Below, piece after piece: positions 1 to 10,822 of a stretch of 64,000 nt of DNA. The DNA comes from Phyllostachys edulis (Eukaryota > Streptophyta > Magnoliopsida > Poales > Poaceae): positions 18,519,022 through 18,583,021 of the forward strand of contig CM070563.1 of the NCBI GenBank assembly GCA_036346405.1, in the 5' to 3' direction. A program made the position numbers and the translations under genes. A model generated the notes under the pieces. That model searched no databases and had not been told where the DNA came from. It saw only the letters and a list, made by a program, of their open reading frames with translations. Positions within the stretch are counted from its first letter, which is position 1; each line of letters opens with the position of its first letter.

Positions 1-1263
1 GGAATGTCGGCTAGAAAAGAAATTAAAATAAAACCTGACATGTGGGACCCACATGTCAGTGGCTCGGCTTTTGGTGGACTGGGTTTACGGACTTTTGGAT
101 CTAGAGGTTTGGGCTGGACTGACACGCAAGCACACACGTGGCCGCTGACGCGGTGCCACGCAGGCTGCCATGCATACATAGGCACTGAGCTAGCTGTGAA
201 CGTGGATGACCACGTCAGATCGGAGGCAGCGAGGCTCGAGAACCGAGGGTTCCAGCGAACGGCGGATCCTCGCCGACGGTGGGTGCTACCAGGAGGTAGA
301 GAACGCGAAGAGGAACTTGTAGGCGTGCTCACGGGTGGTCGAGGACATCTAAGATGACTGGCGGTGACCTTTGAGCGGTGGAGAAGACATTTGATCGTCG
401 GAGTTGGTGTTCTGGCGATGCTCCGACGAAGTGAATGCGTCCAAGGTGTAGCCCTTGCCCGTGCGATGCCGACAGTGCAGACCACGAGGCTCGGGCGACA
501 ATGAAGGCAGAGCAAAGGCTTGTCGGAGTTACGACGGCGATATTGATTCTTTGAGCTCCAACGGCTGCTAGGGTTAGGCGTTGAGGCTTTGGCAGCTATG
601 AAAAGGATCCAGAGCTTGAGGGCTTGCCTCCCTTTTATACGCGACCGGCTAGGAGAGTCCAGGGCACGGACACCCAAAACGGTCTCGCGACAGCAAACAG
701 AATCCTTAACAGATTTGAGGATGTTCAATAGGAGATTACGACGGGGCCCACACGTCAGTGGCAAAGGCTCACGCGAGTTCACGTGGCAAACGGCGCGGGT
801 GTGGCTGACTGGTGGGGTCGGGTGAGCGTGCGGTCGAGAGAGAGATGGGGAGGCTAACAAGCAGGGCTCGCTTGTCAATTCAAGGCGGTGCGCGCGCGGC
901 ACTAGGCTATAGAGGAAATGGGCCAGAGGTGGAATAGGAATGGGTTTTGGCCCAATCCTTTAACTGAGATTGTAATTAGGTTTTCTATTTTATAAATACC
1001 AGAAAATGCAAATAGCAAATAGAAAAAATAGCAAATGAACTCAGAAAAATTCTAGAAAAATCTAGAAAATATATCCAAGCACATAGAACCCAAATAAAAT
1101 AGTTGTGACCATTGTTGATGTTGGCATTTATCATATTAAATTGTTTTGATATTAAAAGTCCAAGTTAAGCTTTTAAATAAATTCAAATAAAACTCAAGGG
1201 TGAATTTTCAACTACTAACTAATCAAAAGGTTTTTTTAAGGCTCAAAAAATTAGGATGTTACA
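1..1263 (-). repeat. LTR (partial), antisense orientation
   Basis: The right edge reads ...TTAGGATGTTACA, the same terminus as the LTRs ending at 37118 and 41903. Read on the minus strand it is a canonical LTR start, TGTAACATCC. A minus-strand TATA box (TATAAAAG, plus positions 632-639) lies behind an AT-rich start, as expected for an LTR promoter. The left end is outside the window. The sequence directly to the right is integrase code of a Gypsy element, so this LTR belongs to an insertion into that element. The open frames at 4-357 and 589-825 have no recognisable protein and are taken as chance. Confidence 0.7.
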
Positions 1264-1551
1264 CCTACTAAAACAAAAGAGGAACCAGGCCTTAATCCGA
1301 TCATCAATCTACTAACAAGCCCTATGCAAGTACTATGACCGTAAGGTCCAACCTTGCAGCCTTGTTGTAGATGACTTAGTCTTGAAAAAGATTCGGATCT
1401 AGTCTAATTGGAATAAGATTTCCCAAAAATGGGAAGGCCCTTACATAGTGATAGAAGTCACACGGCCGAGTTAGGTACAATTGGCGAAGGAAGATGGTAG
1501 AGTTCTTTCCTATTCTTGGAATATAGACCAGCTAAGAAAGTTCTATGTATA
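1264..1551 (+). pseudogene. Integrase C-terminal remnant of Gypsy pol
   Basis: Despite stops, the translation follows the integrase tail at 19690-19979 almost residue for residue. Shared stretches include the ALCKYYDRKVQPC segment, the KWEGPY core and the final WNIDQLRKFYV-stop. This region normally binds DNA or chromatin at the end of the polyprotein. At least two in-frame stops and the cut left end make it non-functional. Confidence 0.85.
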
Positions 1552-2326
1552 AGCTCTTATGTTTTCAATAAAGTTTAAGATTTTTATTCATTATTTGTTG
1601 TCTTATGTAATTACTTGATGAACTAAGTTTTCATTCTTTTTTCCAATCACTTTAAACACTTGATTTTCCTTACACTGGTCGGAGAAAGGAGACAACACTT
1701 AGACAAAGTCTCAAATCTCTGCGCGTGGTCTATCCTACTAGAAGGAGCTTCCTAGCGACGATATGTTCCTAACTATTGTTGCCAATACAAGGAGACTAGG
1801 TTAAAAAAATGTGGTTAAAAGAATTTAAACAAGCTCTTTTTTGTTGTTTCTCTAGTACATTTACTTTACCTAAGCAAACAATTGGGGGATAGTGGGAAGT
1901 TATAATTATAACTTTTATACCTTAGTCTTTATTTTTCTTTCTCATTTCTTTTTTTGTCTTATGAGTTATTGACTAATCGAAAAAACAACTGGCAGGAAAA
2001 CGAAGATTTATATACATTCCAAAAGGTCAACTAGTTCTTTACATTACAAATTACTCTGAAGAATCTCCATTATTTTGTATATCGAAGGAGACCCTAGCTA
2101 CGTCGCCTCTCCGACCTTTCTTTCGGTTGGTCTAGCCACCTCGATCAATTTATGGGCTTCCTCTTCGGTGCATGCGAAGTTAGTATTGACTGGAAGAAGG
2201 TAGATGATGCGGTCTTACGCTTTGAGTTTTGCCAAGGCATAACTCACTCCTCTCGGCAGCCTCTCTCATCTATTGCGCTTGATTATTCTTCAGAGTAGTA
2301 ATTAGCTCTTGGAGGGATCCGACTTT

Positions 2327-4621
2327 CTAGCCAAGACAGTTTGCATGCCTGACCAGGTTGCCGCTCAGAGGATTGAACTCCTTAGCACCAAACCCACCGA
2401 GCACGCTATCCAGGAGGGAGACATTGTCTTGTAAGTTAACTTTTGTTGCCTTTGTGTACTCTTGACTGGTTGGAAGCTCCTCCTGGAGTTGTTTATTCTC
2501 TATTGCTTGCTCTGTGTAAAAAGAGTAAACATTAGTTAATGAACAATATCTTCGACCGGTATTATGTACTGACCATAGGTAAGTATTTCTACCTATCAAA
2601 CGGCTTTTGTGCTATTGTTTTTCCTTTTTATGGGAAGTAGCACTATTCATATAATGCTCTTCCTATCTCTTGAGGGCCTTCTCTTTCTCCCTCATGATGT
2701 GGTTAAGCTCTTCAATCACCGAGCCCTTTGATCGAAGCTCGAGTTAGAGCTTATCCACATCGTCATCTTTTTCTTCACAAAATTAATAGCAAAGATGAGA
2801 GAAAAGGAAGGAAAGTTGTAAAAAAGGCAAATATCGAAGATAATACTAACCATTGATAGTTTTTTGTAGCTCGAAAGCTACAAAATTAGCCTCTTCGAGG
2901 TTCTTGAGGAGGTCCTCTTGCCCTGCCTTCAATCTTTGCGACCTGATTTTCTCTAAGTCGAGTGTGTCCGCAAGAGGTTTGGCACCACTCTTCAACCTAC
3001 AAAGATTATGATATTTAGAACAAAAAGATGGTCAAAAACTACTTGTAAGAGTGACTTAGTATCTCTCTATCTGCTCATAGAGGAAATCCTTCTCCTTCTT
3101 CACCTCAGCCAGTCGTCGGGTCATCTCTCCACCCATGGCGACTTGTTTGATTGCTCTCTGGAAGGAAAGCAAGAAAACATAGAAGGTTGGAGATGAAAAA
3201 AATCCATATATCTCAATATTAAGTATTTGGTATCGAGCACTTACATTGATTACTATGCAAGCATACATCCTGTACAGGTCATCAGAGACTTTGTACTTCT
3301 CGATCACCTCGACCTTGTCCAACCACACTTTTTGAAGACGACAGTCGTCAAAAATGCGCCAATGGATTGGGATATCCGTGGCATGAGGCACTCGTTCGGG
3401 GGATTTCAAAGATGAAGATCCAATTTCTAGAGGTCCAAAGAACTCCAAAAAAAAAGGGGTCGAGTTCTCCTTCCTCTTTGCTCTAAAGGGTGGTTGTATA
3501 TTGGGGTGTTTGAGGTACGCTGCTTGGGAACGAGTTGTCAAGGAGGTATGGGAAGAGGGGAGCTCGAACTCTTGCCCTTCTTCTTTTCATCCGTCGTCTC
3601 TATGATGCGGCATATCTTGCACAGTGGGACTTCATCGTCCTCTGAGTCATTTTACGCGGAGCCCAAGTCGATGTCAGAATCGTCCAGGGTCTCCAACACG
3701 CCGACTTGCTACAAAATGCAAGAATCAAAGATTGATTAGTGGTTCAAATCATGACCACCGATTGCCAAAGTCGAAATCAACAAAACACATATTACCTTTA
3801 GGCACCTTTGTCTCTCCTCCTCGGAGACGACCACCAAAATTTGAGGGACCCCCTCTGTAATTGGAGGCCCCTTCTGGCAAACGAGCTTTACTCGGGTGTC
3901 CATGTCTTTCTGGATCAGGTCTACAAATAGGAGAATACAATCAAAGCATGCTCAGAAATAAAAAATCGAGCGCATCTTCAAAGGGTTGATGCGGCATGTG
4001 ATGAAATCTCTCATCACATGCCATCTAGTTAGTCCTTTATCCCTCAGTTCCTTGATGGCCTAGATCCATGGAGTGATCCGACCTCGACCACTCGGGGTCG
4101 TGTCCCACGACATCTTCTTCTCCGCAGCCTTTCCCACAAAGAATAGACGATCCTCGCGGGTAATGGTCATGTAGAACCACTTTTTCCTCTAACCTGACCA
4201 AGACAATCTAGTGAACATGGGGATATACTCCTTAGACTTCCCATCATGAAGTTGGATCAAGCAGCTACCCGCAATCCCGCGTGTCTACTTGCCCATCTCA
4301 TAATAGTACTTGAAGAGCTCCAGATTTGTGGTACATGAACACACTCAACATGGTGATGGAATTAGGAACCAAGTTCATCAATTCCACGGCAAACTACTCG
4401 AGTACTTCAGCCAAGAAAGGGTGCGAAGGCAGTCTATGTCTGCACCCACAATAAGCTTGAAAGACAGCAATCTTGCCATCCTCGTCCAACATCCACCATT
4501 CGGCCTCTGCATTCTTCCACTTTACTAAAGACTTTGGAGGAAACTTCTTGGTGACAACCAAGGCAGTCATCTTCTCCACGCCCATCTCTGATTTCTCCCA
4601 CTTAGACACGGATCCAGCCAT
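2327..4621 (-). pseudogene. Decayed antisense gene of the Gypsy element (PF04195-like)
   Basis: The minus-strand frame starting at 4621 reads MAGSVSKWEKSE... and contains RLPSHPFLAEVLE. This corresponds to the start of the antisense gene at 24578 (RLPAHPFLTLVLEYF). Downstream pieces near 4180-3960, 3541-3056 and 2599-2327 match later exons in the same order. I recognise the N-terminal block as the 'putative gypsy type transposon' domain (Pfam PF04195, Transposase_28). The function of this family is unknown. Frameshifts and stops break the reading frame, so it is non-coding here. Confidence 0.65.
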
Positions 4622-5023
4622 TTCTTCTTTTGAATTTGCTCGGATTCAAAAGATTTGGGAATAAAGATTTCAAACTTGAGTGGCGGCGGAGAAGACAAGA
4701 GATCAAGGGATATGACATTATTGGGGCAAGTAAATTTCCTACTTTTACCTCTTTAGTAATTACTTATACCCGCCGGCTTGTGGTGGAAATTGTGGGGAAA
4801 CCCAATGGTGGGAATTCCCTCAAGAACTGCTCCCAATGAACGAAATCGTGGGTGATCGTTCACATGGTAATAAAGGTCTTATTTTTACAACTCAAGTAAA
4901 AATATTTTCCTTGACCAAATCAATTTCTGGTCTAGAGAAATACTACTCGAAAAATCTCCTTCCAACTACTATTCTACGACATCTTCTCAAGTAAGTCATT
5001 TTTACTTGAAGTTGGAGGCTAGA

Positions 5024-5715
5024 TGACGAGGATTGAATAATCCTTAATTAATAAATCTATTTATTCATAATATTTATTGTATATCATATTATTCTAATAG
5101 CCCTCTAGTATACCCCTGGTTGAAGATACTTGCCATGACCGGTTCAGGTTACGACCAGCCCTGGTCGGAAAGTTTGTTATGACCAGGTCAAATCACGACC
5201 ACCCTCAAGTCGGTAAGTCTCACAGACAGATATGTGGGTCCTATCGTACAAACTAGGGACCCTGTACACCATGTCCAACTATGTGTGGCAACAAATACAA
5301 CACGTGCACCTTTCTGTCTCTGCCATAATCGTGCGCACCCCTATCTGTCTATGACAATAACCGTCTAGCGAACATGCAAGGAGGACGTCTCACTGACAAG
5401 AGCCACTGTCCACATGTGGATTCCAGCAACTATCAAGGTGTCTCTTGATGGGCAACAACTACCACCCCTTTGACGCTTTATGAGGGGCGGTGCCGGCAGA
5501 TGGAGAGGGAAGGAGACCATTGATAGCATTCATACTTTTAGTGCAACATTGTGCTTGTGCATTGTAATCTCGCTTAATACAAGAACACATGAGTATGGTT
5601 ATTATTCTCTCCGGAGAAGGCATGGACCTATCTTAAACAACTTGCCTCTTCCTATGTGATCTCGAGAGTCATGTTCCTGCATTTACTTCGTAAGATCGAT
5701 AGTAATTCATCGACA
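5024..5715 (+). repeat. 3' LTR of the left Gypsy element
   Basis: It begins TGACGAGGAT right after a purine-rich tract (gttggaggctaga), exactly like the 3' LTR at 25164. It ends ...CATCGACA, parallel to ...CACCGACA in the other element. About 692 bp against 737 bp there, with visible divergence. The partner 5' LTR is lost, so no target duplication can be checked. Confidence 0.8.
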
Positions 5716-6764
5716 AACATATTATTCAAAAGTTCACAAACATAGAAGCGATATAATCATCTCTATGATCGCCTCTAGGGCATATCACTAACAGAATTGT
5801 CACTCTCTCACAGCCCTCTCAAACTTTTTAGAACCATTGGATCTTTGCCCTATATAAGAATCTAGTACTAAAGAATAATCTAGCCTCTAATCCTCTCGTG
5901 CACGTTTTGTTTTGGATGAGTTTGTTTGTGGCTTGGGTTCACTATGGCCACACCTCATGGCTTTATATAGTCCCCTAGTCATCCTCAGAAGTGAAGTAGG
6001 AATCCTAATCCTATTAAGATTCATCTAGGAATTCTTTAGCATAATTCTTCAGGTCCCAGTAAGTTAGGATATGAGTCAACAATCTCAACAAGGCGTTAGA
6101 TGTGGAATTTGGAGAATGGGGGAGGCAGGGAGAAAAGGGAGTAAGCAAATGATTGTTTTGAACCATTTGGGGAAAATGTCATAAAAATAATGACGTGGGG
6201 TGTGTAGGGATTATTAGAGAAAAGAAATGGAATTAGTTACTCTAATGTCTTTGGTAGATGTTGTGGAGGGGTAGTAAGAGACAGTAGTTGTTTTTTGGAT
6301 TGGAATATGCCCATAAAACCGTAATGTTCTTTGCCCCTTATGATCAGTCCTTAACTCCTTCCTCTCCATCAGAGCCAAGCCAGCTTGCCCTGCCTAGTGC
6401 TGCCACCACCTCCTCCTCCACCTCCCATAAATCATCACTACCCCTACTCTACCATGCACATAGCCTCCTCGTTGCAGGCACCGCCATTGGCGTTGTTACC
6501 GCTTACCACCAATCCGATTCGCCGCTCCCTCGCCAAATCTACTGCCTTGATCCACACCTAGCGATCTTCAGCCAAACCGATCTTACCGCCCCCCCCCCCC
6601 CTCCCCCCTAAAAAAAACCTTACCGGTAAAAATAACCCTGGGTGCACGTTGTTTATACAGATGAAAAGAAAAGGCTCTACCATTCACACTAATTTTTAAT
6701 TTTTACATTGTAGAAAAATGAATAAACAGATGCAAGACAACGATGCCTCCTTCACAAGGTCCCC
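5716..6764. other. Intergenic; possible Copia LTR remnant, no gene seen
   Basis: At 5721-5792 the minus strand begins TGTTAGTGATATGCCC and continues with text typical of grass Copia LTR starts. This suggests the left Gypsy element landed in such an LTR. The rest holds a poly-C run (about 6591-6607) and an open frame at 6288-6611 that resembles no protein I know. No RNA gene or clear promoter was recognised. Confidence 0.4.
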
Positions 6765-8081
6765 ATGCAAATCTGCAGCACCAACCCAACCGAGCACGAG
6801 CCGAGCTATATTTCTGTCGGTCCTTATCACTACAAGAATCGGGGCCTGCAGCTGCAGGCCAGGTCGAAGCAATGGAAAGACAGGTGCGTCAGCCATGTCA
6901 ACTCGCTGTCTCCGAGGCTGAGCAAGAACGTTTTAGGTAATGACGAGATCATCAGGAACGTTTTAGGTAATGAGGAGATGGCCAGGATGATTACTGATGC
7001 GCAGCAGTACTATGACACAGACTCGTTTTGCGAGGGCGCCGCCGAAGATTTCGGTAAAATAATGGTGACTGACGGATGCTTCATACTAACTACTATGAAT
7101 GGACTCGAGAGACCGACAGAGGCAACAGGCACGGAAGGAGCATCACGGCAGTCCATCAAAACGCCGAACCTGTGGGAGGAACAATTCTGGTGGCATGACA
7201 TGTTCCTTTACGGGAACCAGATCCCCTTCGTTGTGGTGAAGGCGATATATAAGCATACTCGCCCAAATGAACCCGAATTACCTGACACCGAGATTGCCCT
7301 GCCCCTGAGGAACATCGAGAAGTTCGTGCGATCTGGTCTGGCACGCTTTACAATAAGGGAGGTGACACATCCGGAGAAGTTCGATCATATTCTCCACCTG
7401 TGCCATGAGTTACTCAAGCCGACGGATGCTGATCAGCAGCTGGTAGATGGCCGGAATGCAAGCGACGTAAGGGACAAGGTGTGGCGGTGGCGCCGGGCGA
7501 CTGAGTACAGTGAACTGCTGTTGAAATTTAAGCGGAGAGATCTCGGCCGCGGCGCGGGCGACGCCCGCTGCATCTCGGACGTCAGGGTCAGCGGCCGTGT
7601 GGTGGAGATACCCTGGCTCGAACTCGATTCAGAAACCTGGAGGCTGCTACGAAACCTGATGCTGCTGGAGCAGATGAACAAGCACCTTGGGAGCCATGTC
7701 ACGGCTTACTGCACCTTCATATCGCAGGTCGCATCCACAGGCGCGGACGTCCACCTCCTCGCAAGAGATGGTATCATCGTGCACCGGGAGGCCAACGACG
7801 ACAAGGCCGCTGAGAAGCTAAGCAAGCTCTGCGAACATATCATTGCTGGCCCGGGCGATAACAACTACCTTGAGCCAGTGTGGCACGCGCTGGATAAGCA
7901 CTGCGAGAGCGGGTACTGGTCTCTGCGCGCGAAGCTAAGCGGCTACAAGGATTGGAAGAATCCGCTGGAGGTGTTGAGCGCCGTTGTTGCCTTCGTCTCA
8001 GACGTTCTTGCCTTCGTCTCACACAGCGGCGAATCTAGGATGAAAAATAAAGGTGGGCTAACCGCTGAAAGTCTCGAATGA
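6765..8081 (+). CDS. DUF247 family protein (possible pseudogene)
   Basis: The 438-residue frame is colinear with plant DUF247 (PF03140) proteins. It has ISVGPYHY near residues 16-23, VTDGCFIL near 100, a GNQIPF block near 150, ATEYSE...KFK in the middle, and LRNLMLLEQ followed by VTAYCTFI and DVHLLARDGII. The end (SGYWSLRAKLSGYKDWKNPLEVLS) leads into a hydrophobic stretch, as in the usual membrane-anchored tail. The biochemical function of the family is unknown. In grasses, DUF247 genes sit at the S and Z self-incompatibility loci, but most family members are not tied to that role. The expected N-terminal block HKVP precedes the chosen ATG in the same frame, yet that frame meets a stop at 6723 without an ATG. 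The true start may therefore be lost to an indel near 6740. A 30-bp direct duplication encodes NVLGNDEIIR/NVLGNEEMAR near residue 60. There are no introns. Family call firm; activity uncertain. Confidence 0.8.
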   Translation: MQICSTNPTEHEPSYISVGPYHYKNRGLQLQARSKQWKDRCVSHVNSLSPRLSKNVLGNDEIIRNVLGNEEMARMITDAQQYYDTDSFCEGAAEDFGKIMVTDGCFILTTMNGLERPTEATGTEGASRQSIKTPNLWEEQFWWHDMFLYGNQIPFVVVKAIYKHTRPNEPELPDTEIALPLRNIEKFVRSGLARFTIREVTHPEKFDHILHLCHELLKPTDADQQLVDGRNASDVRDKVWRWRRATEYSELLLKFKRRDLGRGAGDARCISDVRVSGRVVEIPWLELDSETWRLLRNLMLLEQMNKHLGSHVTAYCTFISQVASTGADVHLLARDGIIVHREANDDKAAEKLSKLCEHIIAGPGDNNYLEPVWHALDKHCESGYWSLRAKLSGYKDWKNPLEVLSAVVAFVSDVLAFVSHSGESRMKNKGGLTAESLE

Positions 8082-8345
8082 CTAAATTAATTTATAACAA
8101 ATGTAGTTTTGTATTCTTGTGCAATCAAATTCATAGTTTCATACATGAATAAAAGCAAAAAAAAAAAGAAAGAGAAATACAATAAAAGTACCTCGCTAAT
8201 GGAAAGTGCATCTCCTAAAACATGTAAATATGTTTCCAGTAGGTAACAACCTGTATATCAAAATTAGAAAAATTAATGATACAATAGCAAATTGTACTTA
8301 AATGATCATGAACATTTAAAATAAAAATATAAAAGAATCATACCG
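8082..8345. other. 3' flanks of the converging DUF247 and hAT genes
   Basis: AT-rich, non-coding. AATAAA is followed closely by an 11-A run near 8149-8169, just after the DUF247 gene. It could be a polyadenylation region or the trace of a retrocopy tail; there is no decisive evidence. Confidence 0.4.
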
Positions 8346-10822
8346 CTAGTTTGAATCACGACTTTCACGAGGCAAATTCATTCTACGATTTTTCATGCCT
8401 TGGAATGATCTTATAATTGCATCATCATCAATGGATCTAAATATATCTCGCTCGGTGTAGCACACCATCAAATCATTAAGCCACTCATCCGATACCTTGT
8501 TGCGCAAATCTGCTTTGATAATATTCATTGCCGAAAATATTCTCTCAACAGATGCCGTTGCCACTGGAAGGATCATTATCAGCTCGATGAGGCGATATAC
8601 CAATGGAAAAGTTCTATCTTTTTTTGTTTCAACCATCAATTGAGCAAGTTTTGAAATATCATGACATCCATGAAATTCCTCACTTCTCCTAATGTTGATA
8701 ATAAAGGTTTGAAGCTGATTTCTTAACAAGAATCGATCAGCCGCCGTGAAATCATCAGCATAAATCTCAGCAAGTCGAATAAGCTTATCAACATTAAACT
8801 TAGAGAATGAGTCGCTTGGATCAAGACAAGACATGCATACCAATAACTCCGAGGAAACTTCATTGAAGCGATGATTCATCTCATTCATAGTTGCATCAAG
8901 AGCAGCATTGAAAATGTCAACTTTGTAATAATGATGTTGAGTCACTGTATACTTCCGACGTACAGATTTACCCATAACTCCAATAACATCATTCATATTT
9001 GGCACAAAAATCTCATGTGCCTCACAAAAGCTTTTGACTTGATCGAACAATGGCTCCCACCCATTGTCCCTCATATCTTGCAAGCGTTCTTTTACATCCT
9101 GTATCAAGCCCATAGCTTCAACGATGTCTTGATGCTTTCTTTGTAAAGCAAGTGATAGCTCATTTGTTATGCTCAACAATGTTATCAAAAAATGCATTAT
9201 GAATACAAATTGAAAGGATTCCATATTTTTCATCAAACCTGCTGCTGCACCATGACTTGAGTTTTGACAAGCATCTTCACTTATAAGTTCTAGCACATCT
9301 ACAACTGCCTCCCACATTTGGTATATACGAAGCAAGGTTTTGAGATGTGTGCCCCACCGAGTATCTCCAGGTCTAGCTAAGCTAGATTCCTGATGCAGCC
9401 CTCTCCCAGCAGATATCAAACCATTCTCCAACTTGTCCAATAGGATATCATGATGCTTTTCAATCAACGCATCTTTTTTCTTGCAAGATGCACTAACAGC
9501 TGTAACTATCAGGGGAACATAGTTGAAGAAATCAGCAATAGCTCTACTACAACTTGCAACAGAGACAACCACCAATTGTAACTGGTGGGCAAAACAATGG
9601 ATATAGAAAGCATTTGGATTCTCATCCCGAATAAGTTTTTGCAAGCCATTAAATTCTCCTCTCATATTTGAAGCTCCATCATAACCTTGCCCACGAAGTC
9701 TAGAAATAGGTAAACCATGATGATCAAGCAAATTAACCAAAGCATCCTTCAATGCCATAGATGTACAACTTGTGATATGCTTGATAGCAAGAAATCTTTC
9801 CATGACCTTCCCTTGATTATTCACAAATCTACATGCCACAAATTTTGCAAAGTTAGAATAATAGTATAATACAACAATGTAAAAATTGTATGACTAAAAA
9901 AGAGATGTACAACAAACCTCACAATCACCGCCATTTGCTCCTTTACTGATACATCCCGAGACTCGTCAATAAGCACTGCGAAATTCCTATCTCCAATCTC
10001 ACCTTTAATCACTTTCGTGACCTCTTGTGCACAAGCTTTGGAAAGCTCTTTTTCAATATCTGCACAAGTCATAACTGCATGTCCGGGAGCTGTATCAAAT
10101 GCATACTTCACTTCCTCCTTCTTATCCTTGTACCAATCCAACAACTCTTTGAAATTACCTTTGTTGATGGAAGTGGAGGATTCATCATGTGCACGAAAAG
10201 CTTCACCTTGCGCTATGAGATACCTTGCACAATCTAAAGATGCAGTCAAATGAATTTTGTATGCAATTTCGGCCTCCTTACTGTATGTGCTCATTTTACT
10301 AGATACACTTGACCGTTGATTCTTGAAGTCATCACACTCACTCCTTGCGATGTTGTGGAAACTATTTGGACCACCAACATGTTTATTGAAAGCATCTATA
10401 GCCGTCTTCCAACGAGAGAACCCAACTTTTGTAAATACATCATTACCAAATGTGTTGGGTTGTGACTGTTTCTTGAAAAGAAAACAATAGAAACAAAAAG
10501 CGGCATCCTTTTCCACACTATATTCTAACCAATCAAACTTACTAAACCATGATTCTTGAAAGGATCTCCACACTTTGCCATCCAATGTCTTGGAAAGGCA
10601 TGCCCAATTGCTCGAGTTGGACCATTTAACAAATATGTCCTCCTCACTTCATCTCTAATTTCATTTGCAAAATCTTCTATTGGTTTGCGATATGGGATCG
10701 GCAATAATTTCATCTGGATTCAATTCTAGTCGAGGCTTCTTTGCTTGAGTTGCGCTCTCATCGGTTGGGGGAGTGCTACTTGAATTGTTTGTGAAATAAT
10801 TACGCAAAGTTCGTTTCTCCAT
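8346..10822 (-). pseudogene. hAT transposase (TTF zinc finger, DUF4371, dimerisation domain)
   Basis: The ATG at 10822-10820 opens MEKRTLRNYF... Then come the TTF-type finger (CFYCFLF, GGPNSFHN), a DUF4371 core (CARYLIAQGEAFRAHDES, VLIDESRD, GYDGASNM, FYIHCFAHQLQL) and the C-terminal hAT dimerisation block (LPVATASVERIFSAM... to YTERDIF). Such proteins excise and reinsert hAT DNA transposons. An 89-bp intron (9829-9917) has GT...AG ends on the minus strand and splicing restores the VRFVNNQGK reading. Two single-base frameshifts, near 10690 and near 10575, break the N-terminal third; the C-terminal two thirds are intact apart from the intron. The call assumes the first exon belongs with the ATG at 10822. 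I could not find convincing terminal inverted repeats or an 8-bp duplication around it, so the element's limits are unknown. Confidence 0.85.

Larger units (their letters stand above)
1264..5715 (+). mobile_element. Truncated Ty3/Gypsy (Tat lineage) element, 3' half
   Basis: It keeps the integrase C-terminus, the spacer after pol, a decayed antisense gene and a 3' LTR. The order and orientation match the complete element at 13035-25900, so the two belong to one family or sister families. The spacer holds one copy (about 1675-1790) of a ~110-bp unit that occurs three times in the complete element. Everything upstream of the integrase tail is replaced by the LTR at 1-1263. Confidence 0.85.

Noticed and set aside
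6288..6611. 107-codon open frame upstream of DUF247
   Set aside because: Ser/Pro-rich, ends in a poly-C run, no recognisable motif and no splice link to the DUF247 frame.
8149..8170. DUF247 as a processed retrocopy with poly(A) tail
   Set aside because: The A-run is short and interrupted, AATAAA is too close to it, and no flanking direct repeats were found.
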